From: Chrysochromulina parva
Lineage: Eukaryota; Haptophyta; Prymnesiales; Chrysochromulinaceae
Assembly (NCBI GenBank): GCA_002887195.1
Contig: PJAB01001437.1
Coordinates: 1-14,489, forward strand
Reading direction: 5' to 3'
Length of the DNA: 14,489 nt
Under the pieces are notes generated by a model. The model did not search any database. It was not told where the DNA came from and was given only the letters and a program-made list of their open reading frames with translations. The position numbers and the translations under genes were made by a program. Below are positions 8,512 through 14,489 of the stretch, one piece after another. Every line of letters begins with the position of its first letter. Within the stretch, counting starts at the first letter, position 1.

Positions 8512-9057
8512 TCAAAGAATGCTCGCAACGCTCGATCTCGATCGAGCATTGCACTCGCCAGGTGCCCTGCCGCCTTCGACCTTCCTGAGTAGGGCATCGA
8601 TCTCGGCCTGCGACAGGCGACCAGAGCCGCCGGCGTCTGGGCCACTTGCCTTCTTCGGGCCCTGCTGGCTGCTGGGTGTAGCACCCCGACTGCTGGGCGC
8701 AGAGGGGGCTTCGCCCAAAGCGGCGTTCACTTGAGCAAGCATCGTTCTCAGCTCGTTGCGCTTCTCGGTAAGCTGTCGCCGCATCGACTTTTCTTTCGGA
8801 TCAGCCGCTGCACTGGATGCGCTGGATGCTGGTCGAATGGCTGCACTGGATGCAACAGAAGTCGGCCGGCTGCTGGCTACACTGGATGCATTGGATGCAG
8901 TCTCCCAGTCATCCATCTCCATCTGAATGAGCTCGAGCAAGGGCGCAGCATCCTCCCCACGCGATATGCATTCCTGTGACATCTCGACAAGCTGATTCAA
9001 GCGCTCCGCCTTCGGAAGCTTCATCATGAGAGCCACCTTTCCCTTGATATCGCTCAT
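8512..9057 (-). CDS. Small Ser/Ala-rich protein with a FliM-like LSQAEIDALL tail motif
   Basis: I do not recognise the protein as a whole. From the first ATG (9057) it has 181 residues. Residues 1-52 look helical and acidic-amphipathic (MSDIKGKVALMMKLPKAERL, then LLELIQMEMDDWE). Residues 53-86 are Ser/Ala-rich and encoded by a TGGATGC-type repeat. Residues 92-115 form a short basic helix or coiled coil (MRRQLTEKRNELRTML). Then come a Ser/Pro/Gly linker and LSQAEIDALL at 148-157. The frame stays open upstream of the ATG to about 9222, and a consensus donor TAAG|GTATGT lies at 9151/9150, so a 5'-UTR intron (acceptor perhaps near 9073) or an upstream coding exon is possible. It is transcribed away from the RNA methyltransferase gene, 218 bases apart. 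Coding status is supported by length, an ordered layout and a plausible start, not by a family match. Confidence 0.6.
   Translation of the reverse strand: MSDIKGKVALMMKLPKAERLNQLVEMSQECISRGEDAAPLLELIQMEMDDWETASNASSVASSRPTSVASSAAIRPASSASSAAADPKEKSMRRQLTEKRNELRTMLAQVNAALGEAPSAPSSRGATPSSQQGPKKASGPDAGGSGRLSQAEIDALLRKVEGGRAPGECNARSRSSVASIL
8808..8900 (-). repeat. Degenerate repeat of CTGGATGC in coding sequence
   Basis: On the plus strand CTGGATGC appears at 8813, 8822, 8846 and 8882, with TTGGATGC at 8891. Read on the minus strand it encodes the Ala-Ser-Ser runs of the small Ser/Ala-rich protein. It probably expanded by slippage or unequal exchange. Confidence 0.7.
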
Positions 9058-9275
9058 GGGTGCCTCCGCTCGCTTACAGATCGGTTCGGTTCCTCCCCGC
9101 GGCCGGCGGCCGTTGACACTTGACAGAAAGTGTGAATCATCACCACATACCTTACGAACACCCAACACTTTCGCGCAGTGCCGACCCGCCGAGAGGGAGA
9201 AGGGCGTCGAAGAGGCGCCCACGGCGCGGCGCCCAAACCTGAGAACAGCACGAGGCCGCGTGAAGAGTCTCCATC
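9058..9275. promoter_or_regulatory. Divergent intergenic region, probable bidirectional promoter
   Basis: The 218 bases separate the start codons of the small Ser/Ala-rich gene (-) and the SpoU-type methyltransferase gene (+), so both promoters must lie here unless upstream exons exist. No TATA box is evident. A consensus 5' splice site on the minus strand (TAAG|GTATGT, 9151/9150) suggests that the minus-strand transcript begins upstream of it. Confidence 0.5.
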
Positions 9276-10139
9276 ATGCTGACGGTCCTAAACCACGCGA
9301 CGACGTCATTTAGCCTGGCGCTAAGCGGTTGGCCATCACAGCCATTACCAGCTGATTCCTCTCCGTGCATCCGCTACTGCTACGAGGGCGGCACCTTGAA
9401 GAGAGACGGCCGATTGCTGCCTGTCGTCGGCGACACTGTGCACGGAGGGTCTGCGCTCGCAGCCCTGCGCGATGACGGCGCCGATCTCAAGCGCTTCACG
9501 CCACGCGTGTACGATCCGGCGCGCTCGGCTTGGGCGCCGCTCTTGGAGGACACACAGTTCGACACAAACGCCTCAAGCCGCGTCGATGTGCAGCTCTTCC
9601 GGGATCGTGAGGCCGAGGAGCGTGGGGGAAAGACTTCAGAGGGATTTTTCACTATTGGCGTGGTCGGTCTGAAGTCCACGCACAATTTGGGTACGCTCTG
9701 GCGCTCGGCGTACCAGATGGGTGCCGCATCGATCTTTGTGGTGGGCGATCGCTACTCGCCGCAGACGAGCGACACAGTCAAGGCGTGGCGTCACGTGCCA
9801 CTCGTGAGCCACGCCGACTGGAACGCGTTTGCTGCCGCGTCGCCCTTTGGGGCTGTCTGGGTGGCGTGCGAGATGGGCGGCGAGCCGCTCGAAACCTTCG
9901 AGCATCCCGAGCGCGCCGTCTACCTCCTTGGCTCGGAGGATAGCGGGCTGCCGGAGTCGGTCCTCAAGGCGTCCCATCTTAGTGTCGAGATCCCGTCGGT
10001 CAGGTACGAGTCCTTCAACGTGGCTGTGGCCGGCAGCGTGCTCATGTACGACCGGCTCGCCAAGCAGCGACGAACACAGGCCGGGAGGAAGAGCCCCGAG
10101 GCTGAAGGCCCGGCAACAGATTCTGCGCACGCATACTAG
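9276..10139 (+). CDS. SpoU/TrmH-family RNA 2'-O-methyltransferase (SPOUT fold)
   Basis: The enzyme should transfer a methyl group from S-adenosylmethionine to a ribose 2'-OH of tRNA or rRNA; the target base cannot be read from sequence. The 287-residue frame starts at an ATG with A at -3. All three SpoU motifs are present: motif 1 HNLGTLWRSAYQMGA (136-150; N137 and R143 are the key polar residues), motif 2 YLLGSEDSGLP (216-226; E221), motif 3 IPSVRYESFNVAVAGSVLMY (239-258). Motif 3 forms the trefoil-knot cofactor site; the usual SLNV is SFNV here. The catalytic domain covers about 124-265. The first about 120 residues are an extension without a match I know, possibly targeting plus an RNA-binding part. 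DTVKAWRHVP between motifs 1 and 2 is typical, as I recall it, of bacterial stand-alone members, so a bacterial or organellar origin is plausible. No intron is needed. Confidence 0.88.
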   Translation: MLTVLNHATTSFSLALSGWPSQPLPADSSPCIRYCYEGGTLKRDGRLLPVVGDTVHGGSALAALRDDGADLKRFTPRVYDPARSAWAPLLEDTQFDTNASSRVDVQLFRDREAEERGGKTSEGFFTIGVVGLKSTHNLGTLWRSAYQMGAASIFVVGDRYSPQTSDTVKAWRHVPLVSHADWNAFAAASPFGAVWVACEMGGEPLETFEHPERAVYLLGSEDSGLPESVLKASHLSVEIPSVRYESFNVAVAGSVLMYDRLAKQRRTQAGRKSPEAEGPATDSAHAY

Positions 10140-10309
10140 CAGCACAGCGCTTCAGCTGCACTTCTGCACACTTACTGCACACTCCGCACACTCCACACAC
10201 GTTTCAGTGCGCGGCACCACCGTCGAGTACTGCCGCACCAACGGAAACGCCGCGCGGCGTGTGGGGCTGCGAAAAAGCCTTCGTATACGAAAGATTTTCT
10301 CTTTTCAGA

Positions 10310-10315
10310 AATAAA
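10310..10315 (+). terminator. Candidate polyadenylation signal AATAAA
   Basis: A canonical AATAAA lies 171 bases after the methyltransferase stop codon, in a locally AT-rich patch. It would fit a 3' UTR of about 190 bases. Many protists use other signals, so this is a candidate only. Confidence 0.4.
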
Positions 10316-10543
10316 CATATAGAAGAGCACAGAAGCAACATGTACGGGAGTACGGCGAGTAACTTTACGGAGGACCGCGGGCAGCTTTTTAGCCTTGTGA
10401 CGAGTTCGCGACGCCGGTCGATAACCCAACACGCCACCCCGGGCCGTGGCGCGCGGCCGCGCTCCTTTTTCGCCGCGCTGTTGAAGCGCTCGCGCCAGGC
10501 ACTTGAACAACATACCAGCACGGGTTGAGCGCAAGACGTCGAA

Positions 10544-10573
10544 CACCACGTGCGCACACGTGCGCACATGGTG
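10544..10573. repeat. 30-bp near-perfect palindrome just past a stop codon
   Basis: Thirteen of the 15 symmetric pairs match. The sequence runs from CACCACGTGCGCAC to GTGCGCACATGGTG and contains a CACGTG E-box and two GTGCGCAC palindromes. It begins 13 bases downstream of the TAA (10586-10588) of the minus-strand repeat-protein gene. It could be a 3'-end hairpin or a protein-binding site. Confidence 0.7.
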
Positions 10574-10585
10574 ACCAACATGACC

Positions 10586-12517
10586 TTACAGCATCCGGAT
10601 GCCGAAGGAGCGAGCAGCCAGGAAAGCTCCTCCCAGGACAGCGCCCAACAGTACAATTTGCGGCGCCCGGTTTGGCGAGCCTGGGGTCGCCAAACTTGTC
10701 TCAGATGGCATGCCTGTCGACCAGCCCACTTGCTCCGTCGCCCCGTCGGGCTGGGTGACGACCCAACCCCCCTTTGGCATGATGTTTGCTTTGGTAGCCT
10801 GGATGATGGGGGCCTGCTGGGAGCTCAGTCGCTCGCCTTTATCATACCAGCTGAGCACAGGCTTGCTTGGCTTAGTCCAGCCAGGAGGTGGAGTCCACTG
10901 CTCACGTGCAGGCGCTTTCGGCCACGGTCCGCGCATCGGGTGGAACGCGCCGCTGCCGCCGAGCGCCGGCCATTCGACCTGCGTGGAAGCTGCCTTCGTC
11001 ACGGTCAGGCGATCGCCCCTGTCGTACCATGACGTGACCGGCTTGCTTGGCTTAGTCCAGCCAGGAGGTGGCGTCCACTGCTCACGCGCAGGCGCTTTCG
11101 GCCACGGTCCGCGCATCGGGTGGAACGCGCCGCTGCCGCCGAGCGCAGGGTAGGCACCCGTGTCCACCGGAGCGGAGGGTGTCGTTTCTGCCGCCGCCAT
11201 CGCCACGGCTGAGGTGAGTCGCTCGCCTTTATCATACCAGCTGAGAACAGGCTTGCTTGGCTTAGTCCAGCCAGGAGGTGGAGTCCACTGCTCACGCGCA
11301 GGCGCTTTCGGCCACGGTCCGCGCATCGGGTGGAACGCGCCGCTGCCGCCGAGCGCCGGCCATTCGACCTGCGTGGAAGCTGCCTTTGTCACGGTCAGGC
11401 GATCGCCCCTGTCGTACCATGACGTGACCGGCTTGCTTGGCTTAGTCCAGCCTGGAGGTGGCGTCCACTGCTCACGCGCAGGCGCTTTCGGCCACGGTCC
11501 GCGCATCGGGTGGAACGCGCCGCTGCCGCCGAGCGCCGGCCATTCCTTCGGCATGGACGCGACCGCCTCACGGACGACCGCCGTGGCCTCGTTGATCACA
11601 TCGAGGGAAACGCCCTTTGCGAGCAGCGATTGGCGGGTCGCCGCGCCGCTGAGGTAGGTGAGGGCGTTGGCCGGGCTCAGGAGCGCGACAGTGGACGCAG
11701 CGATCGACTCGGCGAGAGCCGTCTCTGCCGGATCGATCGGAGCGGGAGCCATCACTGTCGCCTTGGCCGTCACGGTCGAGGTCAGGCGATCGCCCCTGTC
11801 GTACCATGACGTGACCGGCTTCGAGGGAGGCTTCCAGCCAGGAGGTGGCGTCCACTGCTCACGCGCAGGCGCTTTTGGCCACGGTCCGCGCATCGGATGG
11901 AACGCGCCGCTGCCGCCGAGCGCCGGCCATTCGACCTGCGTGGAAGCCGTCTTCGTCGCCACCGTAACGGGCGCACTGAGGCGCTTGCCGCTGTCATACC
12001 AGCTCACCACCGGCTTGGCCGGAGGCGTCGCCGGAGCCGCGTCAGCGAGGTCCTCGGCCCAAACAAAGCCCGGAGGGGGCATGGGCTTACTCAGGATGGA
12101 TTTCACGTTCCGCATGGCGACGGGCGACTTAATGGCCTTCGGCTCAGAGCTGACTGCTTCACCACCGAGCCTCTTGCCAGAATCGTACCAGCTCACCACC
12201 GGCTTGGCCGGGGCTTCCGTGGCAGATACCATGACCTTGGCTTCAGATGTGAGACGCATGCCAGAATCGTACCAGGAGCTGACCACCTTGCCATCAAGAG
12301 GGGGCATTTTCGCGGTGATAGCCGCACTCGGCTCAGCGTCCTTACCATCTTGGCTCATCTTCCACCCCGCAAAGCCAGCACCGAAGATCCCGACCGCAGC
12401 CTCAATCAAAAGATTGACATCAGTTAGCGCATTGATATGCAGATCATTGACTCGGTGACGGTGGACCGTCACCGGTGGTGCTACGAACGCAGTGGCCAAG
12501 ACGAGGATACAGGCCAT
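10586..12517 (-). CDS. Probable plastid-targeted repeat protein with eight SWYDxGxRL motifs and a C-terminal membrane helix
   Basis: I know no named family for this 643-residue protein. It starts at the first ATG (12517), and no intron is needed. N-terminus: a short hydrophobic segment MACILVLATA followed by FVAPP, resembling the signal-peptide/transit-peptide junction (A-F) of plastid proteins in secondary red-lineage algae. Then come a basic stretch (HRHR) and a second hydrophobic segment (36-54, LLIEAAVGIFGAGFAGWKM). Repeats: SWYD-(S/R/K)-G-x-RL at residues 81, 109, 172, 237, 366, 427, 496 and 557. Five copies of a block starting ALGGSGAFHPMRGPWPK and ending REQWTPPPGW begin near 199, 328, 388, 458 and 518, each followed by (T/P)KPSKPV and a SWYD motif. 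C-terminus: about 20 hydrophobic residues (620-640, IVLLGAVLGGAFLAA) ending RSFGIRML, a likely membrane anchor. The repeats are Pro/Lys/Arg/Trp-rich, lack predicted globular features and would suit a basic, multivalent scaffold. Function is unknown; a plastid scaffold or linker role is inference. Confidence 0.8.
   Translation of the reverse strand: MACILVLATAFVAPPVTVHRHRVNDLHINALTDVNLLIEAAVGIFGAGFAGWKMSQDGKDAEPSAAITAKMPPLDGKVVSSWYDSGMRLTSEAKVMVSATEAPAKPVVSWYDSGKRLGGEAVSSEPKAIKSPVAMRNVKSILSKPMPPPGFVWAEDLADAAPATPPAKPVVSWYDSGKRLSAPVTVATKTASTQVEWPALGGSGAFHPMRGPWPKAPAREQWTPPPGWKPPSKPVTSWYDRGDRLTSTVTAKATVMAPAPIDPAETALAESIAASTVALLSPANALTYLSGAATRQSLLAKGVSLDVINEATAVVREAVASMPKEWPALGGSGAFHPMRGPWPKAPAREQWTPPPGWTKPSKPVTSWYDRGDRLTVTKAASTQVEWPALGGSGAFHPMRGPWPKAPAREQWTPPPGWTKPSKPVLSWYDKGERLTSAVAMAAAETTPSAPVDTGAYPALGGSGAFHPMRGPWPKAPAREQWTPPPGWTKPSKPVTSWYDRGDRLTVTKAASTQVEWPALGGSGAFHPMRGPWPKAPAREQWTPPPGWTKPSKPVLSWYDKGERLSSQQAPIIQATKANIMPKGGWVVTQPDGATEQVGWSTGMPSETSLATPGSPNRAPQIVLLGAVLGGAFLAARSFGIRML
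10831..11536 (-). repeat. Higher-order 390-bp coding duplication (two copies of a two-motif unit)
   Basis: Positions 10831-11146 match 11221-11536 at an exact offset of 390 bases, with four differences in 316 positions. All four are synonymous, so the roughly 105 encoded residues are identical. Within each copy there is also a 180-bp offset between two Pro/Trp-rich blocks (10861 versus 11041, and 11251 versus 11431). A fifth, more diverged block begins near 11838. The array points to recent segmental duplication or gene conversion within the repeat-protein gene. Confidence 0.92.
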
Positions 12518-12655
12518 CGTCGGAGGTGGAGATCCCCTTTTCCGCACCGCGACCTGTGGCGATTCTCCCGAACTGTCTCGGAAAGTTTCGGAAAGTGGGC
12601 TGGGATGGACATGAGGTTGGGAAGGTTGGAGAATCGTACGTGTGATCCGAGTGCC

Positions 12656-12914
12656 CGTGTCCGTGTGTGTCCCGGCTCCCCCCGGTGTCTTTTTACCGTA
12701 CGGTGTGTGTCCCGGCTCCCGGTGTCTTTTTAGTTTTTACCGGCACTGTACCGGTTCGGGAGGGACACGGACACGCGCGTACAGTACCGTAATGTCCCGT
12801 GTGTGTCCCGGCTCACCCCGGTGTCTTTTTACCGGTGCTTTCTCCCCCCGGTGTCTTTTACCGGTGCTTTCTCATCGGGCGTCGGTTCGCCTACCGGTAT
12901 AAAGCTTTACCGGT
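12656..12914. repeat. Tandem GTGTGTCCCGGCT / GGTGTCTTTTTACCGG elements with five ACCGGT palindromes
   Basis: A composite unit of GTGTGTCCCGGCTC followed by CCCCGGTGTCTTTTTACCG recurs at about 12665-12698, 12705-12742 and 12800-12836, with a partial copy at 12842-12865. ACCGGT, a six-base palindrome, occurs at 12750, 12831, 12860, 12893 and 12909, four of these in the last 85 bases. A perfect 11-bp inverted pair lies at 12656-12666 (CGTGTCCGTGT) and 12765-12775. TAAAGCTTTA at 12900-12909 is also palindromic and is framed by two ACCGGT sites. Confidence 0.8.
12898..12903 (+). promoter_or_regulatory. Candidate TATA box for the PC-esterase-like gene
   Basis: TATAAA lies 55 bases before the ATG at 12958 and overlaps the end of an ACCGGT site. 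Start of transcription about 30 bases on would leave a 5' UTR of only about 25-30 bases. If an upstream exon exists, the match is accidental. Confidence 0.35.
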
Positions 12915-12957
12915 AAAAAGCGACGCCGCGCCCACATCGGCACGACAGCTTTGCTGG

Positions 12958-14489
12958 ATGCCGTCGCTGCCGTGTGGCACGTGGATCAATGCGAGCGAGC
13001 TCAGACGACCGTATCACTGCGAATCACTCACGAGCTGGTGGCCGAACACGTGCACTCGCAAGTACGCGACACGACCTGCTGCAGCCAACGACGCTCTGCG
13101 CTTACGTCCGTGCAGCGCATCTGCAGCAGACATCAACGCAACACGCATTCTAGAGCTGCTGGTGAACCGCACCGTTGTGATCGCAGGTGTTTCAACGGCT
13201 GCAAACTTGTGGTGTGCGATGGTCTGTCATCTCGTCCGAATGGCGCATCAAGCACAACTTGATCAACAAGTTACACGTGGCATTGGTGGCATGCCCGTTG
13301 CCCGTATTCGCTTCACTGGAGGCAGCGTCGATTGGCTGTTGCCACCGCCACCTTCTGAGAGCTCCTTGGAAATTCTTCCTCGTCTCGCGGCGCGTGCGGC
13401 GAACGACGGCTCCGCTGATAGACTTGTCGTGATCGCCGGATGCCGAGGCGAATACCATCGTCGCAGCGAGCTGCTTGACACAGCTCGCTCGGTACTATCC
13501 AGCAAACACAGTGCCATGGAGCTTCTGCACAGTTGGAAACAGCCTAGGCATGAGCTCTGCCGACTCAGCCCACACCGATGCCAACCAGGTACGATAGCTG
13601 CCATTGAGGCGCGGTATGAAAGAGAGTGTGCCTCTTACGCACGATCGCTTCAGCAGATCAATCGTGCTGGTGGCCTTGGTATGGTGCTCGAGACGCCGCC
13701 ATCACACTTTCCCGACTTATTTGCCGTGCTATCTGAAGAGATCGTTCCAGATGCGCTAGAGTCATTCAAGCAGGTCGATCGCGCCTCACAGACAGATAAC
13801 GATGCTGCGGCACTTGAGGATGGTCTGGACGAACCGGGGTCGTTTGAGCGCTTCTACCTCAGCAGCATCTTCTGGCTGCACAGGCGGGCGAACGCCTCCT
13901 CTCCGGTGCTTCGAGCGATGAACGTCAACCGACCAATCATGTCACTGTACGCGCCAGCGGCTGGCCACTTAGACCCGGCGTACATTATCGGATTCATGCA
14001 ATCCGAGGAGGCTGGCGAGTGCCGAGGCAGGTATCGCTCAAATTTCGCACTGCTGGAGCAGTGCTATGCGCAGGCTCTTTTGGCGGTCGCCTCGCCGACG
14101 GAACGAAGATCCCGCTTTCGGCTGCGTTCCTGTCAGCCATTAGACGACCTGGATGTTGGTTTTGGTTTTGGTTGGAAGCAGCGCGTCGAAGATAGGGTTG
14201 CGCTCACACATGGCGTGATGCTGTTGCGTCGGCACCAACTGCGCATTCCACGATGGGACCTGCACCCGGGCAGGCGCGGCTCCGCCGGCGTCTTCGACTG
14301 TCTGCACTCTACCCGAATCGACGGGGCTTTTGATGCCGAGACTCTTGCGTTGCAGGAGGCTTTGGAGGAGCGTGTCGGCACCCATGACAGACACAGCGCT
14401 ATTTCAGAGTCAGCAATCAATCCGCATAATGTTCTCAAAGTCGAGGCGGCCTCCAGGGATCACACGGCAGTCTTGCCCGCAGCAATCTC
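12958..14489 (+). CDS. PC-esterase-like protein (TBL/CAS1 type, SGNH hydrolase fold) with altered GDS motif, 3' partial
   Basis: The frame starting at ATG 12958 is open for 510 codons and runs off the window, so the 3' end is missing. The family comprises esterases and O-acetyltransferases that modify cell-wall or surface glycans, usually in the Golgi. Landmarks in order: CGTW (6-9), W28-PNT-C32, then AGVSTAANLWCAMVCHL (76-92), which aligns with the GDSLxRNxWxSLxCLL block of TBL proteins, including the N, W and C-L positions. Next are VVIAGCRGEYH (157-167), ETPPSHF (245-251) and DCLH (447-450), which fits the DxxH catalytic motif. Total spacing is long for the family, with an insert between about 262 and 440. 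Oddities: the Asp of GDS is Val (V78) although the Ser (S79) is kept, so activity may be lost or changed. No signal peptide or membrane anchor is visible after this start, and the start context is weak (T at -3), so an upstream exon is likely. The frame has no ATG between its upstream stop (12790) and 12958. Confidence 0.68.
   Translation, partial: MPSLPCGTWINASELRRPYHCESLTSWWPNTCTRKYATRPAAANDALRLRPCSASAADINATRILELLVNRTVVIAGVSTAANLWCAMVCHLVRMAHQAQLDQQVTRGIGGMPVARIRFTGGSVDWLLPPPPSESSLEILPRLAARAANDGSADRLVVIAGCRGEYHRRSELLDTARSVLSSKHSAMELLHSWKQPRHELCRLSPHRCQPGTIAAIEARYERECASYARSLQQINRAGGLGMVLETPPSHFPDLFAVLSEEIVPDALESFKQVDRASQTDNDAAALEDGLDEPGSFERFYLSSIFWLHRRANASSPVLRAMNVNRPIMSLYAPAAGHLDPAYIIGFMQSEEAGECRGRYRSNFALLEQCYAQALLAVASPTERRSRFRLRSCQPLDDLDVGFGFGWKQRVEDRVALTHGVMLLRRHQLRIPRWDLHPGRRGSAGVFDCLHSTRIDGAFDAETLALQEALEERVGTHDRHSAISESAINPHNVLKVEAASRDHTAVLPAAI

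Larger units (their letters stand above)
10140..10585. other. Convergent intergenic region with AATAAA signal and palindrome
   Basis: This spacer lies between the ends of the methyltransferase gene (+) and the plastid repeat-protein gene (-). It holds a CA-rich stretch, a 12-bp palindrome TTCGTATACGAA (10280-10291), an AATAAA (10310-10315) and a 30-bp near-palindrome (10544-10573). Open frames here show no protein-like features. No RNA gene was seen. Confidence 0.6.
12518..12957. promoter_or_regulatory. Divergent intergenic region with repeated promoter-like elements
   Basis: The 440 bases lie between the start codons of the plastid repeat-protein gene (-) and the PC-esterase-like gene (+). 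Near the minus-strand gene a direct repeat TCGGAAAG occurs twice (about 12578-12594). The rest is dominated by the tandem elements annotated at 12656-12914. A TATAAA is present at 12898-12903. I see no coding feature here. Confidence 0.6.

Noticed and set aside
8250..8684. Two opposing frames after the small Ser/Ala-rich gene
   Set aside because: They are short and overlapping and lack start context or protein-like features.
8512..9057. A true bacterial FliM gene or contamination because of LSQAEIDALL
   Set aside because: Only the ten-residue peptide matches. The rest has no FliM domain, and the neighbours are eukaryotic.
9073..9150. Definite 5'-UTR intron of the small Ser/Ala-rich gene
   Set aside because: The donor TAAG|GTATGT is good, but the acceptor is ambiguous and no upstream coding exon with an ATG could be shown, so it is only mentioned as possible.
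10831..12000. CRISPR-like or satellite array suggested by repeated blocks of constant size
   Set aside because: Repeat units keep one minus-strand reading frame, and differences between copies are synonymous, so this is a coding repeat. There are no short repeats with unique spacers.
11160..12458. Plus-strand open frames opposite the SWYD repeat gene
   Set aside because: They are antisense shadows that repeat because the coding strand repeats. The minus frame has a start, targeting-like N-terminus and membrane anchor.
12951..13432. Short plus-strand frames 12951-13262 and 13187-13432
   Set aside because: They lie in other frames inside the continuous 510-codon PC-esterase-like frame, which carries family motifs and runs off the window.

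Overview
The window looks like nuclear DNA from a GC-rich unicellular eukaryote, most likely an alga with a secondary red-type plastid. A haptophyte is my first guess and a pelagophyte or other ochrophyte is possible. Evidence: genes interrupted by short GT-AG introns, a start codon in a full Kozak context (316), a TATA-like box, an AATAAA signal, a NEK-family kinase, and one protein that begins with a short hydrophobic stretch followed by an A-FVAP junction, as in bipartite plastid presequences. The species cannot be fixed from sequence alone.

Layout, left to right: (1) 316-4048 +, a NEK1/NEK5-like Ser/Thr kinase with a long coiled-coil tail, two exons, 1215 residues after splicing. (2) 4049-5021, convergent intergenic DNA with two perfect hairpins and a 15-bp tandem repeat. 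(3) 5022-7894 -, a three-exon coiled-coil protein (796 residues) with Trp-containing helical segments that resemble Sfi1/centrin-binding repeats. (4) 7895-8511, a spacer with a nested palindrome flanked by exact 20-bp direct repeats. (5) 8512-9057 -, a small Ser/Ala-rich protein whose tail carries LSQAEIDALL, identical as I recall it to the start of bacterial FliM. (6) 9276-10139 +, a SpoU/TrmH-type RNA methyltransferase, divergent from gene 5. (7) 10586-12517 -, a probable plastid protein with eight SWYDxGxRL motifs, five copies of a Pro/Trp-rich block and a C-terminal membrane helix. (8) 12518-12957, a divergent promoter region with tandem repeats and five ACCGGT hexamers. (9) 12958 to the right edge, +, a partial PC-esterase-like (TBL/CAS1, SGNH fold) gene that stays open to the end of the window.

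The genes do not form a pathway or operon. Two may share a theme, because NEK1-type kinases and Sfi1-like coiled-coil proteins both act at centrosomes, basal bodies and cilia in other eukaryotes; this is inference. The most novel candidate is the plastid repeat protein. Its sticker-and-spacer layout, with motifs about every 61-69 residues, and its terminal membrane anchor are what one would expect of a multivalent plastid scaffold such as a pyrenoid linker or tether. A second theme is intron origin: two of the three introns sit between short direct repeats that contain the splice sites, as expected for introns gained by insertion or tandem duplication.
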